32,761 nucleotides of DNA from Bacteroidales bacterium (GTDB taxonomy: Bacteria > Bacteroidota > Bacteroidia > Bacteroidales > UBA12077): NCBI GenBank assembly GCA_027859205.1, contig JAQIBH010000173.1, positions 1 through 32,761 of the forward strand, read 5' to 3'. Made by a program: the position numbers and the translations under genes. Positions 16,147-24,852 of the stretch are shown here, piece after piece. The notes beneath the pieces are model-generated. The model did no database searches and had not been told where the DNA came from. It saw only the letters and a list, made by a program, of their open reading frames with translations. The number at the start of each line of letters is the position of its first letter. Position 1 is the first letter of the stretch.

Positions 16147-18060
16147 TTATTTTACTTCTTCGAAGTCTACATCAGTTACCTCAGCATCATCTTTACCTCC
16201 AGAAGCCTGTTGTCCTGGGTCTTGAGGCCCTTCAGAACCTTCTGGTCCTCCAGCTTCTTGACCTGCTTTGTACATTTCTTCTGAAGCTTCTTTCCAAGCG
16301 TTATTTAAAGCTTCTGTTTTAGCCTCAATGTTTTCTAAATCTTCTTTCTTATGAACCTCTTTTAGTTCTTCTAAAGCTTTCTCAATTGTAGCTTTTTTAT
16401 CAGCAGAAAGTTTATCACCAAACTCTTTTAGTTGTTTTTCTGTTGAGAAAATTAAGCTATCTGCTGCATTTACTTTGTCAACTTTCTCACGAACTAGTTT
16501 GTCAGCTTCTTCATTTACTTTAGCTTCATCGCGCATTTTCTTAATTTCTTCATCGGTTAAACCGGATGAGGATTCAATACGTATGCTTTGTTCTTTATTT
16601 GTTGCCTTATCTTTAGCAGTAACATGAATAATACCGTTAGCATCGATATCAAAAGTAACTTCAACTTGAGGTACTCCACGAGGTGCAGGTGGTAGTCCAT
16701 CTAAATGGAATCGTCCAATGGTTTTATTATCTTTTGCCATTGGTCTTTCACCCTGTAAAGCGTGAATTTCAACAGAAGGTTGATTATCGGCCGCAGTTGT
16801 AAATGTTTCTGATTTTTTTGTTGGAATTGTTGTATTTGCTTCAATTAATTTTGTAAATACACTACCCATAGTTTCAATTCCTAAAGAAAGAGGAGTAACA
16901 TCTAAAAGTAATACATCTTTAACATCACCTGTTAAAACACCACCTTGAATAGCAGCACCTACAGCCACAACTTCGTCAGGATTTACACCTTTTGAAGGTT
17001 TCTTGCCGAAGAACTTTTCAACAATTTCTTGAATTGCAGGCATACGTGTTGAACCTCCAACTAATATTACTTCGTCAATATCAGAAGGCTGCATATTAGC
17101 ATCTTTTAACGCTTTTTTACAAGGTGCTAAGGTCGCTTGAATTAGTTTATCTGCTAATTGTTCAAATTTAGCTCGTGATAAAGTTTTAACTAAGTGTTTT
17201 GGAACACCGTCAACAGGCATTATATAAGGTAAGTTAATTTCCGTACTTGTTGAGCTCGACAATTCTATTTTAGCTTTTTCTCCAGCTTCTTTTAATCTCT
17301 GAAGAGCCATAGGATCTTTTCTAAGATCAATTCCTTCATCTTTTAAAAATTCTGCTGCCAACCAGTCAATTATTACTTCATCAAAATCATCACCACCTAA
17401 ATGAGTATCACCATTTGTTGATTTTACTTCAAAAACACCTTCACCAAGTTCAAGAACAGAAATATCGAAAGTACCACCACCTAAGTCAAATACTGCAATT
17501 GTAATTTCTTTATTTTTTTTATCTAAACCATATGCTAAAGCAGCAGCTGTTGGCTCATTAATTATTCTTTTTACAACTAAACCGGCAATTTCACCAGCTT
17601 CTTTAGTTGCTTGACGTTGAGAATCGCCAAAATAAGCAGGTACAGTAATAACAGCCTCAGTTACTTCCTGACCAAGATAATCTTCAGCTGTTTTCTTCAT
17701 TTTTTGAAGAATCATTGCAGAAATTTCTTGTGGAGAGTATTGTCTGTCGTCTATCTGAACTCTTGCAGTATTATTTTCACCTTTAACAACTTTAAAGGAT
17801 ACTCGATTTATTTCTTTACTCATCTTATCATATGCTTCTCCCATAAATCGTTTAATAGAAGAAATTGTTTTTGTTGAATTCGTAATGGCTTGACGTTTTG
17901 CAGGGTCACCAACTTTACGTTCTCCATTTTCTATAAAAGCAACAATTGAAGGAGTTGTTCTTTTACCTTCGCTATTAGGAATAACAACTGGTTCGCTGCC
18001 TTCCATTACTGAAACACATGAATTAGTTGTTCCTAAATCTATACCAATTATTTTACTCAT
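16147..18060 (-). CDS. dnaK: Molecular chaperone DnaK (Hsp70)
   Basis: This 637-aa protein is a full-length DnaK. The ATPase domain starts [14 protein letters not shown], with phosphate-2 motif [13 protein letters not shown] (about 190-202) and adenosine motif [12 protein letters not shown] (about 335-346). The substrate-binding domain includes [14 protein letters not shown], and the C-terminal lid ends in the conserved [11 protein letters not shown] tail after a Gly-rich linker. It is the ATP-driven folding chaperone that normally works with DnaJ and GrpE; neither is adjacent here. The gene is monocistronic with its own terminator, and no CIRCE-type inverted repeat precedes it, so HrcA control is not indicated. 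Two adjacent small palindromes lie about 150 bp upstream. Confidence 0.98.
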   Translation of the reverse strand: MSKIIGIDLGTTNSCVSVMEGSEPVVIPNSEGKRTTPSIVAFIENGERKVGDPAKRQAITNSTKTISSIKRFMGEAYDKMSKEINRVSFKVVKGENNTARVQIDDRQYSPQEISAMILQKMKKTAEDYLGQEVTEAVITVPAYFGDSQRQATKEAGEIAGLVVKRIINEPTAAALAYGLDKKNKEITIAVFDLGGGTFDISVLELGEGVFEVKSTNGDTHLGGDDFDEVIIDWLAAEFLKDEGIDLRKDPMALQRLKEAGEKAKIELSSSTSTEINLPYIMPVDGVPKHLVKTLSRAKFEQLADKLIQATLAPCKKALKDANMQPSDIDEVILVGGSTRMPAIQEIVEKFFGKKPSKGVNPDEVVAVGAAIQGGVLTGDVKDVLLLDVTPLSLGIETMGSVFTKLIEANTTIPTKKSETFTTAADNQPSVEIHALQGERPMAKDNKTIGRFHLDGLPPAPRGVPQVEVTFDIDANGIIHVTAKDKATNKEQSIRIESSSGLTDEEIKKMRDEAKVNEEADKLVREKVDKVNAADSLIFSTEKQLKEFGDKLSADKKATIEKALEELKEVHKKEDLENIEAKTEALNNAWKEASEEMYKAGQEAGGPEGSEGPQDPGQQASGGKDDAEVTDVDFEEVK

Positions 18061-18207
18061 TTTAATATTTATTTAATGTTATTATATGTTTTTTTGAATT
18101 ATGATTTACAATTATGATTTTATCAATCATTATGCCATTCAAGAAAATTAAGTTTTTAATGTAAATCTGACATTTATTAAGTATAATGTAAGGAATGATT
18201 CGACATG

Positions 18208-18232
18208 TTTTGTGACAAAAAGACATAATGTC
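18208..18232. promoter_or_regulatory. Two adjacent palindromes between dnaK and panB
   Basis: TTTTGTGACAAAA (18208-18220) and GACATAATGTC (18222-18232) are each perfect palindromes around one central base, one base apart. They lie in the divergent dnaK/panB intergenic region and could be an operator, but AT-rich DNA makes short palindromes common. Confidence 0.3.
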
Positions 18233-18298
18233 ATGTTTTAGCTTTTATTCAAAATATGGTTTATAATAAAATTTTAAACAATTGAATTGTATTATTTG

Positions 18299-18306
18299 TA
18301 GCTTTG
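18299..18306 (+). promoter_or_regulatory. -7 box for panB
   Basis: TAGCTTTG matches TAnnTTTG exactly and would place transcription start near 18312, giving panB a leader of about 20 nt. Confidence 0.5.
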
Positions 18307-18332
18307 TAACGTTGAAATAAATAAATAGGATT

Positions 18333-19148
18333 ATGTCAGTTCATCAAAAAATTAAGCGTGTAACAACTCATGTTTTGCATGAGATGAAACTTCGAAATGA
18401 AAAGATTGCTATGTTAACTGCCTATGATTATTCTATTGCTAGAATTATTGATCAAGCAGAAATAGATGTGATTCTTGTGGGAGATTCAGCATCTAATGTT
18501 ATGGCTGGTAATGAATCCACCTTGCCTATTACCATGGATGAAATGATTTATCATGCTAAATCTGTAGTAAGAGGCGTACAAAGAGCATTGGTTGTTGTTG
18601 ATTTACCTTTTGGCTCATATCAGGGAAACTCTAAAGAAGCCTTAACAAATGCTGTCCGAATGATGAAAGAAACCGGTGGGCATGCAGTTAAACTTGAAGG
18701 TGGACAAGAGATTATTGAATCTGTTCAAAGAATATTATCGGCGGGAATTCCAGTTATGGGACATTTGGGATTAACACCTCAATCTATTCATAAATTTGGA
18801 ACTTATGTTGTAAGAGCAAGAGAAGACGAAGAGGCAAATAAACTAATTGAAGATGCGCACAAATTACAAGAAGCTGGTTGTTTTGCCATAGTATTAGAGA
18901 AAATCCCGGCAAAACTTGCCGAGAGAGTTGCTAAAGAATTAAGAATTCCAATTATTGGAATTGGAGCAGGAATTGGTGTTGATGGTCAAGTGTTAGTAAT
19001 TCATGATATGCTTGGTATTACACAAGAATTCTCTCCGCGTTTTTTACGTAGATACCATAACTTATCTGAAGAAATAAAAGGTTCAGTAAAGTCGTATATT
19101 TCTGATGTAAAGACTAAGGATTTTCCGAACGAGAAGGAACAGTATTAA
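18333..19148 (+). CDS. panB: 3-methyl-2-oxobutanoate hydroxymethyltransferase
   Basis: This 271-aa protein has the full PanB set of motifs: [12 protein letters not shown] near the N-terminus, VGDSASNVM (metal-binding Asp), [29 protein letters not shown] and the C-terminal [22 protein letters not shown]. It transfers a hydroxymethyl group from 5,10-methylenetetrahydrofolate to alpha-ketoisovalerate to give ketopantoate, the first committed step of pantothenate and CoA synthesis, in the cytoplasm. panC and panD are not in the window. The RluA-type gene follows 40 bp downstream on the same strand and is probably cotranscribed. Confidence 0.97.
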   Translation: MSVHQKIKRVTTHVLHEMKLRNEKIAMLTAYDYSIARIIDQAEIDVILVGDSASNVMAGNESTLPITMDEMIYHAKSVVRGVQRALVVVDLPFGSYQGNSKEALTNAVRMMKETGGHAVKLEGGQEIIESVQRILSAGIPVMGHLGLTPQSIHKFGTYVVRAREDEEANKLIEDAHKLQEAGCFAIVLEKIPAKLAERVAKELRIPIIGIGAGIGVDGQVLVIHDMLGITQEFSPRFLRRYHNLSEEIKGSVKSYISDVKTKDFPNEKEQY

Positions 19149-19188
19149 AATGATTGGATTTTTATATAAAAAAATAAGAAAATTGTAG

Positions 19189-19866
19189 ATGGAGGTTCTA
19201 TACGAAGATAATCATATTGTAGCTGTTAACAAGAAGAGTTCAGATTTAGTTCAAGGTGATAAAACGGGCGATGAACCTTTATCAGAAAAAGTAAAATCAT
19301 ATATTAAAGAAAAGTATGAAAAACCGGGTGCAGTTTTTTTAGGAGTTATTCATAGACTGGATCGGCCTGTTAGTGGGGCTTTGCTTTTTGCAAAAACAAG
19401 TAAAGCATTAACCAGAATGAACAATATGTTTTCTGAAAAAGAAGTGAAAAAAACATATTGGGCAATTGTTAAAGAAAGACCACATAAAGAATCAGATACA
19501 CTAAATCATTACATTGTAAGGGATCAAAAAAAGAATAAATCTTTTGCATATGATAAAGAAGTAAAGAATTCAAAGCTGGCAAGTTTATCCTATAAGTTGG
19601 TTGCATTTTCAGATAATTATAGTTTGCTCGAAGTTGATTTACATACAGGTCGACATCATCAAATAAGATGTCAGTTAGCAAAAATAGGCTGTTCAATAAA
19701 AGGTGATTTGAAGTATGGTTTTCCAAGATCAAATCCTGATGGAGGAATAAGTTTACATTCAAGAAAAATTGAGTTTTTACATCCGGTGAAAAAAGAAAAC
19801 GTTACAGTCATAGCAAAGCCACCAAAAGATTCTTTATGGGATTACTTTCTTACTGTTCTTTCATGA
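19189..19866 (+). CDS. RluA family RNA pseudouridine synthase
   Basis: The 225-aa product is a compact RluA-type enzyme without an S4 domain. It starts EVLYEDNHIVAVNK, carries the catalytic Asp in GVIHRLDRPVSG (Asp58) and the LHTGRHHQIRCQLA motif near residue 150 that shapes the active site. It isomerises uridine to pseudouridine in rRNA or tRNA; which site cannot be said from the sequence. The length is normal for the short RluA subgroup. It lies downstream of panB and about 100 bp upstream of the LytTR regulator. Confidence 0.92.
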   Translation: MEVLYEDNHIVAVNKKSSDLVQGDKTGDEPLSEKVKSYIKEKYEKPGAVFLGVIHRLDRPVSGALLFAKTSKALTRMNNMFSEKEVKKTYWAIVKERPHKESDTLNHYIVRDQKKNKSFAYDKEVKNSKLASLSYKLVAFSDNYSLLEVDLHTGRHHQIRCQLAKIGCSIKGDLKYGFPRSNPDGGISLHSRKIEFLHPVKKENVTVIAKPPKDSLWDYFLTVLS

Positions 19867-19971
19867 TTTAAACTACTGTTTATTAGTAAATAATATTCAG
19901 TATTATTTTTAAGTAAATAATTGAAAAAAAATTATAATTTAGTGCAATCAAAAAATATTACAATTCTTATT

Positions 19972-20808
19972 ATGGCCAATTTCTTAAAAAAACCATATCC
20001 TTTTAACGATGATTTAAAGTATAATAGTAAACTTATATTTTTTATAAGTGTTGGGGTTTTAGTTTTTTTGTACTTATTTCAACCTCTGGATGTAAGTACA
20101 CTGGCTAATGAACAGAAAATATATGTAGCAATTGGTTTAGGTTTGGTAACATTTCTTTCGTTAAGCTTAAATTTATTAATACTCCCGAGTTTATTTCCGA
20201 AAATGTTTTTTAAGAATATTTGGAATATATGGAAAGAGATCATCTGGAATATTTGGATTTTATCTACAATCTCTGTCGGTTATTTTCTATATTATAAAGC
20301 TTTAGGGATATTCGATATTGATTTTAATACAATTGTTGGACTAATTTTAATTGGTGTTATCCCAATAACTGGGCTAATTACAGTTAATCAAAACAGAAAA
20401 CTGCGATCATATCTTAATCTTGCGGAAGGAATTAATAAAAAACTTAAGGAGAATAAGTCTATTGAGGAAAAGTTAGTGCATTTTGAATCAGATTATGTAA
20501 AAGACAATTTGTCGATAAAAGTTAGTTTTTTAATGTTGATTCGATCTGCTAACAATTATATTGAAGTGTTTTGGAAAGAAGGAGAGAGAGTAAAAAGTCA
20601 GATGATTCGTACAAGTTTACTTAAAGCAGAATTGTTATTAAAAGAACATAAATTTATTTTTAAATGTCATCGGTCATACATGGTGAATATAAACTTTATT
20701 GATAAAATAGAAGGGAACATTCAAGGATATAAATTATTTTTTGAAAGTCTTGATTTTTCTATACCCGTATCAAAAAATTTCGCGTATAAATTAAAAGAAC
20801 TTATTTAA
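19972..20808 (+). CDS. Membrane-anchored LytTR-domain transcriptional regulator
   Basis: From the ATG at 19972 the protein is 278 aa (an in-frame TTG at 19921 would add 17 polar residues before the typical MxxFLKKPYPFNDD start). Four predicted membrane segments lie at about 21-37, 51-73, 90-108 and 117-135, followed by a short linker helix and a C-terminal LytTR DNA-binding domain (about 180-278) with LIRSANNYIEVFW, TSLLKAEL, FKCHRSYMVNINFID and the ending IPVSKNFAYKLKEL. It is a one-component regulator that would sense something at the membrane and bind DNA directly; no separate histidine kinase is next to it. A set of regularly spaced repeats just after the gene is a likely target. Confidence 0.9.
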   Translation: MANFLKKPYPFNDDLKYNSKLIFFISVGVLVFLYLFQPLDVSTLANEQKIYVAIGLGLVTFLSLSLNLLILPSLFPKMFFKNIWNIWKEIIWNIWILSTISVGYFLYYKALGIFDIDFNTIVGLILIGVIPITGLITVNQNRKLRSYLNLAEGINKKLKENKSIEEKLVHFESDYVKDNLSIKVSFLMLIRSANNYIEVFWKEGERVKSQMIRTSLLKAELLLKEHKFIFKCHRSYMVNINFIDKIEGNIQGYKLFFESLDFSIPVSKNFAYKLKELI

Positions 20809-20830
20809 TTCACCTCCAAATCATATAGAA

Positions 20831-20900
20831 TTCACACCTGAATAGAGATTTTTCATCCCTAAACAGCGTTTTTCAAACCTAACTTACTTCATTTAAACCT
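20831..20900 (+). promoter_or_regulatory. Array of four direct repeats, probable LytTR operator
   Basis: TTCACACCT (20831-20839), TTCATCCCT (20852-20860), TTCAAACCT (20872-20880) and TTTAAACCT (20892-20900) fit TTYAnnCCT with start-to-start spacing of 21, 20 and 20 bp. A weaker TTCACCT occurs at 20809-20815. Nine-base direct repeats about two helical turns apart are the known layout of LytTR-family sites. The array lies between the LytTR gene and the nitronate-monooxygenase-like gene, directly upstream of a -7 box. Its assignment to this regulator is inference. Confidence 0.6.
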
Positions 20901-20928
20901 TTTTTTTTACAAAAACAGGCATTAATAG

Positions 20929-20936
20929 TAGTTTTG
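20929..20936 (+). promoter_or_regulatory. -7 box for the nitronate-monooxygenase-like gene
   Basis: TAGTTTTG matches TAnnTTTG and lies 27 bp before the ATG at 20964. There is no TTG in the expected -33 region (a T8 tract and A-rich DNA lie there), as expected for an activator-dependent promoter. Confidence 0.45.
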
Positions 20937-20963
20937 TAAAATCATTTAAATTGATTTTATATT

Positions 20964-22139
20964 ATGAATTCATTAAATATAGGGAATTTAAAAGTTAATT
21001 TGCCCGTAATTCAAGGTGGAATGGGAGTGGCTATATCTTTATCAGGATTGGCTTCTGCAGTTGCAAATGCTGGTGGTATTGGAGTTATTTCTGCTGTAGC
21101 AATCGGAATGACCGAACCCGATTACATGAAAAATTATCGAGAAGCCAATAAAAGAGCATTACGTAAGGAGATAAGAAAAGCAAGAACATTAACTGATGGT
21201 GTTTTAGGTGTAAATTTAATGATAGCAGTAACAGATTATGAAGAGTTATTTACTGTTGCCCTTGAGGAAAAGATCGACGTAATAATTTTAGGAGCAGGTC
21301 TGCCTCTTAAACTGCCAAAATATGTAACAGATAAAGGAATTGAGAATATTCATACAAAATTCATTACCAAAGTATCATCAGCAAAAGCTGCTAAAGTAAT
21401 TTTTTCGTATTGGGCCAAAAATTTTAATTATATTCCTGATGCTGTTGTGGTTGAAGGACCAATGGCGGGAGGACATCTAGGTTTTAAAAGAGAAGATTTA
21501 GATGGAGAGCTTGTTCCTTTAGGAGATTTAGTTGAAGAAACCGTAGCTGAATTAAAGCATTTTGAAAATGAGTTTGGGAAAGAAGTTCCTGTAATTGCAG
21601 GTGGAGGAATATATTCCGGTAGCGATATGTATGACATTATGCAAAAAGGTGCAAAAGGTGTGAAAATGGGAACTCGGTTTGTAACTACTAACGAATGTGA
21701 TGCATCTGAAAAGTTTAAACAGACTTATGTAGATAGTAAAGAAGAAGATATAGTAATAATAAAAAGTCCGGTTGGGCTGCCTGGAAGAGCAATAAAAAAT
21801 AGTTTTATAGATAAAGTTAACTCAGGAAATGCGGAACCTTTTAAATGTTATTGGAAGTGTTTGAAATCATGTGATTCGAAAAATGTTCCTTACTGTATTG
21901 CTCAGGCATTACACAATGCATCAAAAGGAGATATGGATAAAGGCTTCGCTTTTGCAGGATCAAAAGCATTTATGGCTACTAAAATACAACCAGTTTTTCA
22001 AGTAGTTTTAGAGTTGAAGTTAGAATTTTATAAGAAGAAATATCTGGAGTACTTAAGAAATTTCCTTGATCAAAGATTTATTCCTGAACGGATTAATATT
22101 CCGAGTGTTATACCATACATAAATATTAGAATGGCATAA
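20964..22139 (+). CDS. Nitronate monooxygenase-family FMN flavoprotein
   Basis: The 391-aa product has the TIM-barrel signature of the 2-nitropropane dioxygenase/nitronate monooxygenase family: LPVIQGGMGVAIS at the N-terminus, VVVEGPMAGGHLGF with the likely catalytic His171, VIAGGGIYSG and GVKMGTRFVTT (FMN phosphate contacts). A cysteine cluster follows the barrel (C295, C299, C303 and C311, in the CYWKCLKSC region), which could ligate a metal or iron-sulphur centre; this makes the protein longer than the classic enzymes. The substrate is uncertain: nitronate oxidation and an enoyl-ACP-reductase-like role (FabK fold) are alternatives. It is the first gene after the LytTR repeat array and may be its target. 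Confidence 0.85.
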   Translation: MNSLNIGNLKVNLPVIQGGMGVAISLSGLASAVANAGGIGVISAVAIGMTEPDYMKNYREANKRALRKEIRKARTLTDGVLGVNLMIAVTDYEELFTVALEEKIDVIILGAGLPLKLPKYVTDKGIENIHTKFITKVSSAKAAKVIFSYWAKNFNYIPDAVVVEGPMAGGHLGFKREDLDGELVPLGDLVEETVAELKHFENEFGKEVPVIAGGGIYSGSDMYDIMQKGAKGVKMGTRFVTTNECDASEKFKQTYVDSKEEDIVIIKSPVGLPGRAIKNSFIDKVNSGNAEPFKCYWKCLKSCDSKNVPYCIAQALHNASKGDMDKGFAFAGSKAFMATKIQPVFQVVLELKLEFYKKKYLEYLRNFLDQRFIPERINIPSVIPYINIRMA

Positions 22140-22193
22140 TTCGTTAAAGGTCATTTTTCTTGGTATATTTAATAGTCGTATTAAATATATGTT

Positions 22194-22201
22194 TATCTTT
22201 G
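22194..22201 (+). promoter_or_regulatory. -7 box for the cold-shock gene
   Basis: TATCTTTG matches TAnnTTTG and lies 23 bp before the ATG at 22225. No good -33 element is at the usual distance. Confidence 0.4.
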
Positions 22202-22224
22202 TACAAATTTTTTAAAATAATATT

Positions 22225-22416
22225 ATGAATAACGGAACAGTAAAATTTTTTAATGAATCAAAAGGTTATGGATTCATTAAAGACACAGAAACAGAAAAAG
22301 AGTACTTTGTACACGTATCTGGATTAATTGATGAAATTAACGAAAATGACGAAGTTACTTTCGAATTACAAGAAGGTAAAAAAGGATTAAATGCAGTAAA
22401 TGTGAAATTAGCTTAG
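22225..22416 (+). CDS. Cold-shock domain protein (CspA-like)
   Basis: A 63-aa single cold-shock domain: GTVKFFNESKGYGFI holds RNP1 (KGYGFI), and RNP2 is the YFVHVS segment. The five-strand OB-fold length is normal. Such proteins bind single-stranded RNA and DNA and act as RNA chaperones, in the cold or constitutively. The gene has its own -7 box and terminator, so it is probably expressed alone. Confidence 0.95.
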   Translation: MNNGTVKFFNESKGYGFIKDTETEKEYFVHVSGLIDEINENDEVTFELQEGKKGLNAVNVKLA

Positions 22417-22437
22417 TCTAAAGATATTTAATGCTTA

Positions 22438-22473
22438 TTTAAGAACGAAGTCTTGTTTAAGAACGAAGTCTTG
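22438..22473 (+). repeat. Tandem 18-bp duplication at the csp terminator
   Basis: TTTAAGAACGAAGTCTTG occurs at 22438-22455 and again, identically and directly adjacent, at 22456-22473. The second copy supplies the left arm of the terminator stem (AGTCTT at 22467-22472), so the duplication created a second possible left arm. Confidence 0.85.
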
Positions 22474-22497
22474 CTAATATTAGTAAGACTTTTTTTT
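22467..22497 (+). terminator. Rho-independent terminator of the cold-shock gene
   Basis: AGTCTTGCTAAT and ATTAGTAAGACT (22467-22490) pair with a single G-U position, followed by T7 (22491-22497). Confidence 0.8.
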
Positions 22498-22586
22498 AAT
22501 TTTGATCCCAATTAAACTTTAATTAGAATTACGTATCAAAGATGTTTAACATTAAGTAATATTTAATAATTAAAATAGATATAAAA

Positions 22587-24686
22587 ATGAAAAAACTATT
22601 ATTCATCATTATGGCGTTAGGCATAACAATTACTTCATGTAATAAAAAAGAGGGAACAAAAAATAATCCTTTGTTATCGGAATATAACACTCCTTTTAAC
22701 GTTCCCCCGTTTGAAGACATTAAACTTGAACATTTTAAACCTGCTTTTGAAGAAGCTATGAAGCAACATAAAGCAGAAATTGAGGTTATTTTAACAAATG
22801 CAGAGGAGCCAACTTTTGAAAACACTGTTGAAGCTTCTTTTTATGCAGGTGAGTTGCTTGGTAAAGTAGGCACTGTATTCGGAACTTTTAATAGTGTAAA
22901 TATTAGTCCTGAGATCCAAACTTTAGCTCAAGAAATGTATCCAAAGCTTTCCGCTCATAGTGATGAAATTAATCTTGATCCAAGATATTGGGAACGAATT
23001 AAGACAGTTTATACTAACAAAGAAAAGTTTAGTTTAAACGAAGAACAGTCTTTTTTATTCGAAAATGTTTATAAAGGATTTATTAGAAGTGGAGCGGATT
23101 TATCCGAAGATAAAAAAGAAATATTAAAAGAGATAAATCAAGAATTGTCTTCATTAACCTTAAAGTTTAGTCAGAACGTTTTGGCTGAGGTTAATGATTT
23201 TAAGTTAATTGTTGAAAGTGAAACTGATTTAACAGGCCTCCCAAAATCATCAATTCAAGCTGCTGCCGAAGCTGCTTCAAATGATAGTATTGAAGGTTGG
23301 GTTTTTACAATAAATAAGCCAAGTATGATTCCTTTTTTACAATATGCTGATAATCGTGAATTACGAAAAGAGATTTATAATGCATATGTAAATCAAGGAA
23401 ATCATGACGATGAAAAAGATAATAAGGAAATTCTTTCTAAAATAATAAATCTAAGAGTTAAAAAAGCACAATTATTAGGTTATGAATCACATGCCGCACT
23501 TCGAACTGAAAATAGAATGGCTCAGAATCCTGAACGAGTATTTGATTTATTAAATAAATTATGGGAAGGTATTTTACCAAAAGTAAAAGAAGAAAGAGCT
23601 GCATTGCAAGCTATGATAACTAAAGAAGGTGGTAAATTTATGTTAGAGCCACATGATTGGTTTTATTATACTGAAAAACTTCGTAAGGAAAAATATGACC
23701 TTAATGAAAGGGAAGTAAGACCATACTTTGAGTTAGAAAATGTTCGCAATGGAATTTTTGCTGTTGCTAAAAAATTATATGGAATTTCATTCACTGCTAT
23801 TGATGGCATTCCTGTACCACATCAGGAAACAACTGTTTACGAGGTAAAAGAAGCTGACGGTTCACATATTGGAGTATTCTTTATGGATATGCATCCAAGA
23901 GCTAGCAAACGTGGTGGTGCATGGTGTGGTAGTTATCAAGATCATCATTTTACAAAGGATGGTAAAGAAATAACCCCTTTAGTAAATAATGTATGTAATT
24001 TTACTCGCCCAAGCGGTGATATACCTGCTTTATTAAGTGTTGATGAAGTAGAAACTATGTTCCATGAGTTTGGTCATGGTTTAAATTTTTTATTTTTACA
24101 ATCTTCTTATCAGGCAGGAAATATTGCAACGGATTTTGTAGAGTTGCCATCTCAAATTATGGAACATTGGGCTTTTGAACCAGAAGTTCTTAAATTGTAT
24201 GCAATGCATTACGAAACAGGAGAAGTAATTCCAGATGAATTAATTGAAAAATTAAAATCAAGTGCTAACTTTAACCAAGGTTTTGAGAAAACAGAACTTC
24301 TTGCGGCTTCAATACTTGATATGAAATTCCATATGCTAACTGAAGAAGATAAAAATTTAGATGTAATGGATTTTGAAAAGGAATATATGAACGAAATTGG
24401 TTTAATTCCTGAAATTTATTCAAGATACAGACCAACATATTTCCGCCACATAATGGGTGGATATGATGCGGGATATTATTCATATACTTGGGCAAATGTT
24501 TTAGATTATGATGCATTTGGAGCTTTCAAGGAAACGGATATATTTGATCAAGCAACAGCAAAATCATTTAGAGATAACGTTCTTGCAATGAATAGTATTA
24601 AAGATGCAATGGAGATATATGTTGCATTTAGAGGTCGTGAGCCAAAGATTGATGCTTTATTAAAAAGTTTAGGAATTGAAAATTAA
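22587..24686 (+). CDS. M3 family zinc metallopeptidase lipoprotein (Dcp/oligopeptidase A type)
   Basis: This 699-aa protein begins with a lipoprotein signal whose lipobox ends at Cys18 (ITITSC), so it should be attached to an envelope membrane rather than cytoplasmic like E. coli Dcp or PrlC. The helical M3 fold carries the zinc motif HEFGH (His493, Glu494, His497) and the third ligand Glu519 in FVELPSQ. RPTYFRHIMGGYDAGYYSY near the C-terminus is the substrate-binding segment typical of Dcp-like enzymes. It would remove dipeptides from, or cleave, short peptides in the periplasm for nutrition or turnover. It is flanked by terminators on both sides, so it is monocistronic. Confidence 0.93.
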   Translation: MKKLLFIIMALGITITSCNKKEGTKNNPLLSEYNTPFNVPPFEDIKLEHFKPAFEEAMKQHKAEIEVILTNAEEPTFENTVEASFYAGELLGKVGTVFGTFNSVNISPEIQTLAQEMYPKLSAHSDEINLDPRYWERIKTVYTNKEKFSLNEEQSFLFENVYKGFIRSGADLSEDKKEILKEINQELSSLTLKFSQNVLAEVNDFKLIVESETDLTGLPKSSIQAAAEAASNDSIEGWVFTINKPSMIPFLQYADNRELRKEIYNAYVNQGNHDDEKDNKEILSKIINLRVKKAQLLGYESHAALRTENRMAQNPERVFDLLNKLWEGILPKVKEERAALQAMITKEGGKFMLEPHDWFYYTEKLRKEKYDLNEREVRPYFELENVRNGIFAVAKKLYGISFTAIDGIPVPHQETTVYEVKEADGSHIGVFFMDMHPRASKRGGAWCGSYQDHHFTKDGKEITPLVNNVCNFTRPSGDIPALLSVDEVETMFHEFGHGLNFLFLQSSYQAGNIATDFVELPSQIMEHWAFEPEVLKLYAMHYETGEVIPDELIEKLKSSANFNQGFEKTELLAASILDMKFHMLTEEDKNLDVMDFEKEYMNEIGLIPEIYSRYRPTYFRHIMGGYDAGYYSYTWANVLDYDAFGAFKETDIFDQATAKSFRDNVLAMNSIKDAMEIYVAFRGREPKIDALLKSLGIEN

Positions 24687-24707
24687 TTCATTCCAAAAAA
24701 ACAGAAG

Positions 24708-24736
24708 AGCCGTTCCAATAGTGAGCGGTTTTTTTT
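24708..24736 (+). terminator. Rho-independent terminator of the M3 peptidase gene
   Basis: AGCCGTTC (24708-24715) pairs with GAGCGGTT (24723-24730), with two wobble pairs and a 7-nt loop, and runs into T8. The end of its T-tract overlaps the -33 element of the next gene. Confidence 0.65.
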
Positions 24737-24762
24737 GCATATTATCAAATTGTATATATTTG
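24734..24762 (+). promoter_or_regulatory. Promoter of the isochorismatase-like gene
   Basis: TTTG (24734-24737), 17 bp, then TATATTTG (24755-24762): the best full match to the Bacteroidota consensus in the window. The leader before the ATG at 24853 would be about 85 nt. Confidence 0.55.
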
Positions 24763-24852
24763 TTAATATATTATAAAACTAATTAAATGTTTAGTTGAAA
24801 AATTTAGGATTGTATAAATTCGTCTTGATAATAACCAATTAAATAATTAATT

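Noticed and set aside
17611-17877. Open frame on the plus strand opposite dnaK
   Set aside because: It lies wholly within the conserved dnaK coding region, has no recognisable product and is explained by dnaK codon use.
18061-18332. CIRCE element (HrcA operator) upstream of dnaK
   Set aside because: The TTAGCACTC-N9-GAGTGCTAA pattern is absent; only short unrelated palindromes were found.
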